Shown here: in pieces, positions 1-5,550 of the stretch
Layout of the letters: every line of letters starts with the position of its first letter
How positions within the stretch are numbered: position 1 is the first letter of the stretch
Assembly: GCA_002307095.1 (NCBI GenBank)
Contig: DBTO01000150.1
Location: 6,381-15,084, forward strand
Reading direction: 5' to 3'
From: Sulfurospirillum sp. UBA1314
Lineage (GTDB): Bacteria; Campylobacterota; Campylobacteria; Campylobacterales; Sulfurospirillaceae
DNA: 8,704 nt
Program-made: the position numbers and the translations under genes
The notes under the pieces: generated by a model
Databases searched by the model: none
What the model was told of the DNA's origin: nothing
Seen by the model: only the letters and a program-made list of their open reading frames with translations

Positions 1-2
1 CC

Positions 3-1451
3 ATGAAAATTAGAAAAAGAGCATTAACATTCGAAGACGTATTATTGGTTCCAAAATATTCAGAGATTTTGCCCAAAGAGGTCGATATTAAAACAAAATT
101 AACGAAAAATATCACTCTCAATATCCCTCTTGTCTCTGCGGCAATGGATACGGTAACGGAACATCGTGCGGCAATTATGATGGCGCGTCTTGGGGGTATT
201 GGTATTATTCACAAAAATATGGACATCGAATCTCAGGTGCGCGAGATCAGACGGGTTAAAAAAAGTGAGAGTGGTATCATCATCGATCCTGTCTCGATTA
301 AAGCAACCGCTACGCTTAAAGAAGCGCTTAGCATTATGTCAGAGTACCGCATTTCAGGCGTTCCTGTCATTGATGATAATGATACACTCATTGGTATTTT
401 AACCAACCGTGATCTTCGTTTTGAAAATGACTACAGCAAAAACGTCGAAGAGTTGATGACTAAAATGCCTCTGATTACCGTCAAAAAAGGAACAACCTTG
501 GATGACGCTGAGGCGATTTTTAGGACCAATAAAGTAGAAAAACTTCCTATCGTCGATGAAAACAATAAACTTGCAGGGCTTATTACGATCAAAGATCTCA
601 AAAAACGTCAAGAGTATCCGCATGCGAACAAAGACAGTTTTGGAAGACTTCGTGTCGGTGCTGCCATTGGTGTGGGACAATTGGATCGTGCACGCGCTTT
701 AGAAGAAGCAGGTGCGGACGTGTTGGTTTTGGACTCAGCACATGGTCATTCAAAAGGCATTATCGATACGGTTAAACTGATCAAAAAAGAGCTTAAAATC
801 GACATTATCGCAGGCAATATCGCAACCTCCGAAGCGGCGGAAGCCTTAGTGGCTGCAGGCGTGGATGGCATTAAAGTGGGTATTGGACCTGGAAGCATTT
901 GTACAACACGTATCGTCTCAGGTGTAGGCGTACCTCAAATCTCTGCGATTGAAGAGTGCTCAGAAGTCGGTAAAAAACATGGTGTGCCCGTCATTGCCGA
1001 TGGCGGTATCAAATACTCAGGCGATTTTGCTAAAGCGTTAGCCGCAGGTGCGCAAAGCGTTATGGTCGGAAGCTTACTCGCTGGAACCGATGAGAGTCCG
1101 GGTGAATTTATTACCTATCAAGGACGTCAATACAAAACGTACCGTGGTATGGGAAGCATCGGCGCGATGACCAAAGGAAGCAGCGATCGTTACTTCCAAG
1201 AGGGAACAGCGGCAGATAAACTAGTCCCTGAGGGCATTGAAGGACGTGTTCCACACGCTGGATCCATTCGCGACGTCATCTTCCAAATGGTCGGAGGACT
1301 CCGATCATCTATGGGCTATGTGGGCGCACGTGATATTATTGATTACCAAGAGAAAGCGGAATTTGTGGAAATTACAAGTGCGGGTCTTAAAGAGAGCCAC
1401 GTGCATGATGTTATCATCACCCACGAAGCACCGAATTACAGAGTAAACTAA
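3..1451 (+). CDS. guaB: Inosine-5'-monophosphate dehydrogenase
   Basis: This enzyme oxidises IMP to XMP with NAD+, the committed cytosolic step toward GMP. The 482-residue length fits bacterial GuaB (E. coli about 488). The N-terminal barrel part has the typical TFEDVLLVP and SAAMDTVTE segments. Two CBS domains follow at about residues 93-205, then the rest of the barrel. The catalytic loop GPGSICTTR carries the IMP-linking Cys300. The flap has the Arg396-Tyr397 pair in DRYFQ, which separates IMPDH from GMP reductase. The later segment GRVPHAG has His418 where bacterial relatives I remember have Tyr. The ATG at position 3 gives a standard N-terminus, so the gene is probably complete, but its ribosome binding site and promoter lie outside the window. 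No T-run terminator is visible after the stop, so read-through into metX is possible. Identity is very secure. Confidence 0.97.
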   Translation: MKIRKRALTFEDVLLVPKYSEILPKEVDIKTKLTKNITLNIPLVSAAMDTVTEHRAAIMMARLGGIGIIHKNMDIESQVREIRRVKKSESGIIIDPVSIKATATLKEALSIMSEYRISGVPVIDDNDTLIGILTNRDLRFENDYSKNVEELMTKMPLITVKKGTTLDDAEAIFRTNKVEKLPIVDENNKLAGLITIKDLKKRQEYPHANKDSFGRLRVGAAIGVGQLDRARALEEAGADVLVLDSAHGHSKGIIDTVKLIKKELKIDIIAGNIATSEAAEALVAAGVDGIKVGIGPGSICTTRIVSGVGVPQISAIEECSEVGKKHGVPVIADGGIKYSGDFAKALAAGAQSVMVGSLLAGTDESPGEFITYQGRQYKTYRGMGSIGAMTKGSSDRYFQEGTAADKLVPEGIEGRVPHAGSIRDVIFQMVGGLRSSMGYVGARDIIDYQEKAEFVEITSAGLKESHVHDVIITHEAPNYRVN

Positions 1452-1452
1452 G

Positions 1453-1458
1453 TATTAT
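1453..1458 (+). promoter_or_regulatory. Possible -10 box for metX
   Basis: TATTAT lies directly after the guaB stop codon and close to the sigma-70 -10 consensus. Campylobacterota promoters often lack a clear -35 box, and none is seen here. If used, transcription would begin near 1465, inside the 16-base palindrome, which would place that palindrome as a possible operator. This is inference from one AT-rich hexamer in an AT-rich gap, so confidence is low. Confidence 0.25.
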
Positions 1459-1461
1459 ATG

Positions 1462-1477
1462 TTTTTACATGTAAAAA
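1462..1477. repeat. 16-base perfect palindrome, copy 1 of TTTACATGTAAA
   Basis: TTTTTACATGTAAAAA is a perfect inverted repeat containing the 12-base core TTTACATGTAAA (1464-1475). It is the longest copy in the window and lies just after guaB, at the start of the metX leader. The same core recurs exactly at 4006, 4370 and 5355. It has no loop, so a DNA-level dimeric binding site is more likely than an RNA hairpin. Its function is unknown. Confidence 0.85.
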
Positions 1478-1483
1478 ATATTC

Positions 1484-1499
1484 TGTCTCAAAAGAGACA
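1484..1499 (+). other. Small perfect hairpin in metX leader
   Basis: TGTCTC and GAGACA form a perfect six-pair stem around an AAAA loop. It is followed by AGCTTTAG rather than a T-run, so it does not look like an intrinsic terminator. It sits between the palindrome and the larger stem that follows, and may be one arm of a longer structured leader RNA. The pairing is seen directly; any function is inferred. Confidence 0.5.
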
Positions 1500-1507
1500 A
1501 GCTTTAG

Positions 1508-1557
1508 TGCCACAGCGGCGAGCGTAGGTTTTTGGGCTTTGCCTAAAAACCGTGGTA
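1508..1557 (+). promoter_or_regulatory. Structured element in the metX 5' leader
   Basis: An 11-pair stem (1527-1537 with 1541-1551, one G-U pair, loop TTT) is enclosed by an outer six-pair stem (1508-1513 with 1552-1557, one G-U pair). A purine-rich bulge of about 13 bases at 1514-1526 lies on the 5' side only. The element ends nine bases before the metX Shine-Dalgarno. It has no T-run, so it is not a classic terminator. The position before a methionine gene invites a riboswitch reading, but I do not recognise the conserved core of SAM-I, SAM-II or SAM-III. It could equally be a copy of a dispersed intergenic repeat or a transcript-stabilising stem. Confidence 0.45.
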
Positions 1558-1566
1558 AAAAGTAAT

Positions 1567-1571
1567 AAGGA
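1567..1571 (+). promoter_or_regulatory. Ribosome binding site of metX
   Basis: AAGGA lies five bases before the GTG at 1577. This supports that GTG as the metX start, since no suitable ATG is present at this spacing. Confidence 0.7.
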
Positions 1572-1576
1572 ACTGT

Positions 1577-2686
1577 GTGAAAATTCAAACGACCGTTGCC
1601 CATTTTGATGAACCGCTCTATTTGGAGAGTGGACGTATCTTAGAAACCTACGATCTCAAATACGAGATGTACGGTGAAATGAACGAGACCAAAAGCAATG
1701 TCATCGTGGTTTTTCATGCCCTTACGGGAAGTTATCATGCGGCAGGTCGCTATGAAGGCGAAACCAAAGCAGGGTGGTGGGATCCGCTCATTGGGGATGG
1801 CAAGATCATTGATACGACGAAGTTTTGCGTCATCTGTGTCAACATTTTGGGAAGCTGTTTTGGCTCCACGGGACCCATGAGCATCAATCTCAAAACCAAA
1901 GAGCCATTGCGTCTGAAATTTCCTGTTTTAACGATCAGCGATATGGTCAGAGCGCAAATGAACCTTTTTACGCGCCTTGGCATTAAAGAGGCGTACGCGA
2001 TTATAGGGGGTTCACTGGGTGGCATGCAGGGTCTTTGTATGTCCATTGAGTATCCTGATTTTGCCAAACGGGTGATTTTGCTTGCGACCACGTATGCGAC
2101 AGGTCCTTGGGCGATTGCGTGGAATAAAATCGCGATAGAGGGCATCGTCAATGACCCTCGGTTTAAAAATGGCAATTACGACGCCTCCGATTTTGAAGAA
2201 GAGGGACTGCTGAGCTTTGCAATTGGTCGCATGGCGGGGCATATTAGCTTTCTAAGTCCTTATTCGATGAACAAAAAATTTGGGCGTAATTACGTTGAGA
2301 CGGACGGTTTGTACGAGCTTTTTGGGCGCTTTCAGGTCGAGCGTTACATGGAGTACAACGGTTACAGTTTTGCAAAACGGTTTGATCCACTCAGTTACCT
2401 TTACATCATCAAAGCGATGAATATTTTTGATGCGACGCGTAATTATGACTCATTGGAAGATTCGATCAAGCATATCAAAGCCAAACTGACTCTGATCTCG
2501 TTTCAAGGCGATTGTCTGTTTATGCCCGAAGAGATGGCGTTGATTAAGACAACGCTGGAAAATATGGGACGAGCTGACCGTGTCGATTATGTCTGCATCG
2601 ATAGCCAATATGGGCATGATGCCTTTTTGGTTGAGTATGATAAATTTGATTTTTACATTAAAAAAGCACTGGAATCAAAAGTTTAG
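1577..2686 (+). CDS. metX: Homoserine O-acetyltransferase (MetX family)
   Basis: This alpha/beta-hydrolase-fold enzyme transfers an acetyl group from acetyl-CoA to the homoserine hydroxyl, activating it for methionine synthesis in the cytosol. The 369-residue length is normal for MetX. The N-terminal region has HALTGSYHA and the oxyanion-hole area, and the nucleophile elbow GGSLGGMQ carries Ser146. The remaining triad members are Asp312 (in FQGDCLF) and His347 (in YGHDAF). The start is GTG, set by AAGGA five bases upstream. Some MetX-fold enzymes use succinyl-CoA instead, and the sequence alone does not exclude that. No metY or other methionine gene is in the window. The gene sits between guaB and xseB, with the structured leader before it and 22 bases after it. 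Confidence 0.93.
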   Translation: MKIQTTVAHFDEPLYLESGRILETYDLKYEMYGEMNETKSNVIVVFHALTGSYHAAGRYEGETKAGWWDPLIGDGKIIDTTKFCVICVNILGSCFGSTGPMSINLKTKEPLRLKFPVLTISDMVRAQMNLFTRLGIKEAYAIIGGSLGGMQGLCMSIEYPDFAKRVILLATTYATGPWAIAWNKIAIEGIVNDPRFKNGNYDASDFEEEGLLSFAIGRMAGHISFLSPYSMNKKFGRNYVETDGLYELFGRFQVERYMEYNGYSFAKRFDPLSYLYIIKAMNIFDATRNYDSLEDSIKHIKAKLTLISFQGDCLFMPEEMALIKTTLENMGRADRVDYVCIDSQYGHDAFLVEYDKFDFYIKKALESKV

Positions 2687-2708
2687 TGCACCTAAAAGGT
2701 TGAGTAAA

Positions 2709-2912
2709 ATGGCAGAAAAAGAGCAAAGTTTTGAAGCAAAACTTGAGAGTGCAAAAACAATTTTAGAGAACCTTTCCAACCCTGAACTCTCCTTAGAGGA
2801 GGGGATGAAAAAGTACCAAGAGGGCATCGCGATTCTCAAAGAGGCGACCAAGATGCTTGAAGAGGCAAAATTGACCTACACCAAATTGCAAGAGAAGGAA
2901 GTGTTGGCATGA
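2709..2912 (+). CDS. xseB: Exodeoxyribonuclease VII small subunit
   Basis: XseB is the small subunit that binds XseA to form exonuclease VII, which degrades single-stranded DNA into oligonucleotides. The 67-residue product is short, charged and helical, with the family pattern FEAKLESAKTILENL, then a LSLEEGMKKYQEGI segment and a C-terminal helix, likely forming a helical hairpin. The ATG at 2709 has AAAGG nine bases upstream. An in-frame TTG at 2700 abuts that site too closely, and the longer upstream open frame lies inside metX. The stop overlaps the next start as ATGA (2909-2912), indicating translational coupling. No xseA is in the window. Identification rests on pattern and length, as the family is small and divergent. 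Confidence 0.85.
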   Translation: MAEKEQSFEAKLESAKTILENLSNPELSLEEGMKKYQEGIAILKEATKMLEEAKLTYTKLQEKEVLA

Positions 2913-3700
2913 AAATAGCGGCATTGCAACTCAGCACACTTCCGATGAGTGAGGCGAAACTCGATTACTATTTTCGCATCTGTAAGCAAAAAGAGGTTGA
3001 AGTTGTTTTGATTAGCGAATACGCACTCAACAGCTTTTTTAAAGAGCTAGAGAGCATGCCACTTTCGATGATCAAAGAGCAGTCGAACCATAAAATCGAG
3101 GTGCTCAAAAAACTCTGTGCCGAGTATGATTTGCATGTTATCGCGCCGATTGTGAACATTAAAGGGGAGTTTTGCTACAAAAGCAACGCCCATTTTTCTC
3201 CCAAATCGGTGCATTTTTTCGATCAGCAATTTTTGATTAATTATAAACATTGGAATGAAGAGAAGTTTTTTGCCAATGCGGTCTCTAAATACACCTTACC
3301 GATCTTTTTATTGAATGGCATTCGCTTTGGAATTGTAAGCGGATATGAGCTTCATTTTGACACTGTTTGGATGGAAGTGATGAAGAAAAATGTGGATGTC
3401 GTACTCACGCCGACCTCTTCGACGTTTGACTCAGCATCCCGTTGGGAAGAGCTTTTGAAAATGCGCGCGATGCTGAACAACGTTTACATCTTGCGCGCAA
3501 ACCGTGTGGGAAGTTATAAAGACGAAGAGACGTGGCAGTTTTACGGCAAAAGTAGCTTGATTTCACCGTTTGGTGATGTGGAGTTAACGCTTGGCGATAA
3601 AGAAGAGATGCTGGTCGCGACCCTTGAAAAAGAGAGTCTTGTCGAAGCACGCAAACTGTGGGGATGGAAAAAACAGGTGAGCAGAAGAGAAAACGCATGA
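2909..3700 (+). CDS. Nitrilase-fold protein lacking the catalytic cysteine
   Basis: This 263-residue protein has the nitrilase/carbon-nitrogen hydrolase fold. It opens with MKIAALQLS. The Glu of the catalytic set is seen as Glu37 (LISEYALNSF) and the Lys as Lys113 (NYKHWNEEKFF), with a second acidic pair at 117-118. The nucleophile motif, normally close to ICYDLRF, reads SGYELHF, so the catalytic Cys is replaced by Gly145 (codon GGA at 3341-3343). The reading frame is intact and the C-terminal part (LTPTSST, RANRVG, GKSSLISPFGDV) matches the family, so this is a substitution, not decay. It may be a pseudoenzyme or binding protein, and normal amidase chemistry is unlikely. AAGGA at 2895-2899 serves its start, which overlaps xseB by ATGA; its own stop overlaps the ThiF-like gene the same way. 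C. jejuni appears to have a nitrilase-family gene in a similar place (from memory). Confidence 0.85.
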   Translation: MKIAALQLSTLPMSEAKLDYYFRICKQKEVEVVLISEYALNSFFKELESMPLSMIKEQSNHKIEVLKKLCAEYDLHVIAPIVNIKGEFCYKSNAHFSPKSVHFFDQQFLINYKHWNEEKFFANAVSKYTLPIFLLNGIRFGIVSGYELHFDTVWMEVMKKNVDVVLTPTSSTFDSASRWEELLKMRAMLNNVYILRANRVGSYKDEETWQFYGKSSLISPFGDVELTLGDKEEMLVATLEKESLVEARKLWGWKKQVSRRENA

Positions 3701-4362
3701 TGCACTATTTCCACAGACAAGTCCAGCTGTGGGGAGAAGAGACACAGCAAAATTTACAAGCAAAAAAGATCGTGATCATCGGTTGCGGTGGGCTAGGAAG
3801 CTCTTTGGCGTACGCGCTAGGAAGCTCAGGCATTGGTGAGATTCACTTGGTTGATTTTGATGAAGTGAGTCTGCATAACATCCACCGTCAGATCGCGTTT
3901 AAACTAGGCGATGAGGGAAAACTCAAAGCGAGTGTGGTCAAAGAGAGCATCGAAAGCCGTTGCCCCTATGTCAACGTTCAGGCGCATATTGGTCGTTTGG
4001 AAGCGTTTACATGTAAAGGGATTGACGTCGATCTCATCATCGATGCGACCGATAATTTGCCGACACGCTCTCTCATTGATCTGTATGCCAAAGAGGTGAA
4101 GACCCCATGGCTTTACGGCTCCGTTGAAGCGTTTAACGGGCAAGTCTGTTTTTTTGAGAAGAGTAGTTTTAAAGCGTTTCAGATCAGCAATAAAACACCT
4201 GCTGGCATTGCCGCACCCATTGTGATGCACATTGCTTCATTGCAAGCCAATTTAGCACTGCGTTATCTAGCAGGCTTAAGCGTGAAAAAAGATCTGCTGT
4301 ATTATCTGTATATCAATGAAGAGGGTGAACTTATCACCCAAAAATTTGGTATGCCCTACTAA
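3697..4362 (+). CDS. ThiF/MoeB/HesA-family E1-like protein, short form
   Basis: This family adenylates the C-terminal glycine of ubiquitin-like sulfur carriers or related substrates using ATP. The 221-residue product has the nucleotide loop GCGGLGS (29-35), the acidic pair in VDFDEV (53-55), the NIHRQ arginine (Arg64), lysines 75 and 77, and DATDN (116-120). It ends with the SLQANLALRYLAG helix typical of the family. The two CxxC zinc motifs of E. coli MoeB and ThiF are absent, and the only cysteines (30, 89, 106, 151) are isolated. The protein is about 30-45 residues shorter than those enzymes. The ATG at 3697 overlaps the upstream TGA; the adjacent ATG at 3700 is equally possible. A longer frame from 3658 would lie inside the preceding gene and add residues the family does not have. 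The substrate is unknown, so no symbol is given. Confidence 0.85.
   Translation: MMHYFHRQVQLWGEETQQNLQAKKIVIIGCGGLGSSLAYALGSSGIGEIHLVDFDEVSLHNIHRQIAFKLGDEGKLKASVVKESIESRCPYVNVQAHIGRLEAFTCKGIDVDLIIDATDNLPTRSLIDLYAKEVKTPWLYGSVEAFNGQVCFFEKSSFKAFQISNKTPAGIAAPIVMHIASLQANLALRYLAGLSVKKDLLYYLYINEEGELITQKFGMPY
4006..4017. repeat. TTTACATGTAAA palindrome, copy 2
   Basis: An exact copy of the 12-base palindrome lies inside the ThiF-like gene, where it encodes Phe-Thr-Cys-Lys (residues 104-107). Its presence inside a coding region argues that the motif is not restricted to promoters. Confidence 0.8.
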
Positions 4363-4368
4363 AAACTG

Positions 4369-4385
4369 TTTTACATGTAAAAGGA
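4369..4385. repeat. TTTTACATGTAAAA palindrome (copy 3) running into an RBS
   Basis: A perfect 14-base palindrome (4369-4382) occupies half of the 29-base gap between the ThiF-like gene and the aminotransferase. Its right end runs into the Shine-Dalgarno AAGGA (4381-4385), which is six bases before the TTG start at 4392. A protein bound here, or base pairing in RNA, could affect translation or transcription of the aminotransferase. That effect is inferred; the overlap is seen. Confidence 0.8.
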
Positions 4386-4391
4386 AAACCA

Positions 4392-5519
4392 TTGCATTTT
4401 GAACCCTATCCCTTTGAAAAATTATCGGAATTATTGAAAGATATTGTGCCGAGTAGTGCGTATCCAGAGGTTTCTCTCACCATTGGCGAGCCGCAGTTTG
4501 AGACGCCTGATTTTATTCAAGAAGCGTTGAAACAAAACGTGCATCTGCTCAAAAAATACCCTAAATCTTCGGGCGAAGCGTATGTCAATGATGCACAGCG
4601 TAATTTCATGAAAAAACGGTTTGGCGTGGAGTTGAAAAGTTCTGAGTTGATCTCTGTATTTGGAACCAAAGAGGTGCTTTTTAGCTTTCCTCAATACCTG
4701 CTGCACGATAAGCCAAACCCTGTGATGGCGTATCCGAACCCATTTTATCAGATCTACGAAGGTGCGGCGATTGCGAGTCGTGCGCGTGTGGTGCATCTGA
4801 ATCTTACCCAAGAGAATGGCTTTAAACCGGACATCAATTTGCCCGCTTTAAAAGAAGCCGATCTGATTATTTTAAACTTTCCCAACAACCCCACCACATC
4901 AGTTTTAAGCCTTGAAGAGCTGGGCGAATGGGTGAAATTTGCTCTCAAATACGATGTGGTATTGCTCAACGATGAGTGTTACAGTGAACTGTATGTGGGC
5001 GAAAAACCCGCTTCTTTGCTTGAAGCCGCTTTACATGTAGGCAATGATAAATTTAAAAATGTCTTGGTGCTCAATTCTATTTCCAAACGAAGCTCTGCGC
5101 CAGGACTTCGCTCAGGCTTTATCGCGGGAGATGAAAAAATCCTAAATGGTTATGCAAAATATCGAACCTATATGGGAGCGGCGATTCCCTTACCTCTTCA
5201 AATGGCTTCTGCGCTTGCATGGAACGATATGGAGCATGTGGAGCTCACCCGCGCGCAATACGCGAAAAATCTGCGCCTTGCACATGAAATTTTAGGTGTG
5301 CCAGAGGTGAATGCCACGTTTTACGTTTGGCTTCCTGTGAAGGATGATTTGAGCTTTACATGTAAACTGTATGAGCAAAAAAATATCAAAGTGCTACCGG
5401 GTCGTTTTCTAGGACGCGGCGGCATCGGCGAGCATTATGTGCGCATTGCGTTGGTAGAAAACAGTGAAAAAACAGAGCAGATCTTAAAAGAGATCAAAGA
5501 GGTTATCGCCTCTTTCTAA
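4392..5519 (+). CDS. dapC: PLP aminotransferase, probable succinyldiaminopimelate transaminase (DapC)
   Basis: This is a class I/II, fold-type I aminotransferase of 375 residues. Visible PLP contacts are Asn166 in NFPNNPT, Asp194 and Tyr197 in NDECYSE, the Schiff-base Lys232 in SISKRS, and Arg240 in GLRSGF. A C-terminal HYVRIAL supplies the likely carboxylate-binding Arg. The DapC assignment means transamination of N-succinyl-2-amino-6-ketopimelate with glutamate in lysine and diaminopimelate synthesis. It rests on family resemblance and on the position directly before murC, as in H. pylori (HP0624-HP0623, from memory). A different amino-acid specificity is possible. The start is TTG at 4392 with AAGGA six bases upstream; there is no competing ATG near the N-terminus. 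The gene contains an exact copy of the palindrome at 5355 and a degenerate one at 5030. Confidence 0.8.
   Translation: MHFEPYPFEKLSELLKDIVPSSAYPEVSLTIGEPQFETPDFIQEALKQNVHLLKKYPKSSGEAYVNDAQRNFMKKRFGVELKSSELISVFGTKEVLFSFPQYLLHDKPNPVMAYPNPFYQIYEGAAIASRARVVHLNLTQENGFKPDINLPALKEADLIILNFPNNPTTSVLSLEELGEWVKFALKYDVVLLNDECYSELYVGEKPASLLEAALHVGNDKFKNVLVLNSISKRSSAPGLRSGFIAGDEKILNGYAKYRTYMGAAIPLPLQMASALAWNDMEHVELTRAQYAKNLRLAHEILGVPEVNATFYVWLPVKDDLSFTCKLYEQKNIKVLPGRFLGRGGIGEHYVRIALVENSEKTEQILKEIKEVIASF
5030..5041. repeat. Degenerate palindrome copy, TTTACATGTAGG
   Basis: Ten of twelve bases match TTTACATGTAAA, with the central TACATGTA intact (5032-5039). It lies inside the aminotransferase gene in a different codon phase from the exact copies, encoding Leu-His-Val. 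Confidence 0.45.
5355..5366. repeat. TTTACATGTAAA palindrome, copy 4
   Basis: An exact copy lies inside the aminotransferase gene, encoding Phe-Thr-Cys-Lys (residues 322-325). This is the same phase and same tetrapeptide as in the ThiF-like gene. Confidence 0.8.
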
Positions 5520-5536
5520 CAAAGTGTGTAAAAAGT

Positions 5537-5544
5537 AAAAAGGA
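5537..5544 (+). promoter_or_regulatory. Ribosome binding site of murC
   Basis: AAAAAGGA lies six bases before the TTG at 5551. It decides for that rare start codon, which also gives the expected N-terminus ahead of the GIGGIG loop. Confidence 0.7.
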
Positions 5545-5550
5545 TATTGG

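Noticed and set aside
1459..1527. A 22-codon open frame starting at ATG 1459 as a metX leader peptide.
   Set aside because: No ribosome binding site precedes it, it has no run of Met codons as expected for attenuation, and it starts within the palindrome. It is more likely chance.
1527..1551. The 11-pair stem as an intrinsic terminator of guaB.
   Set aside because: The stem is followed by GTGGTAAAA and not by a T-run, on either reading; the loop-side composition also does not fit.
1750..2242. Minus-strand frames of 141 and 76 residues.
   Set aside because: They are antisense to metX, which has its full catalytic triad; composition and motifs are not protein-like.
2651..2665. TTTTTACATTAAAAA near the end of metX as another palindrome copy.
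   Set aside because: The central ACATGT is broken, so symmetry is lost; it is explained by AT-rich codons Phe-Tyr-Ile-Lys-Lys.
2580..2708. An N-terminal extension of xseB upstream of ATG 2709.
   Set aside because: It lies within metX in another frame, adds residues unlike XseB, and the ribosome binding site at 2695-2699 supports 2709.
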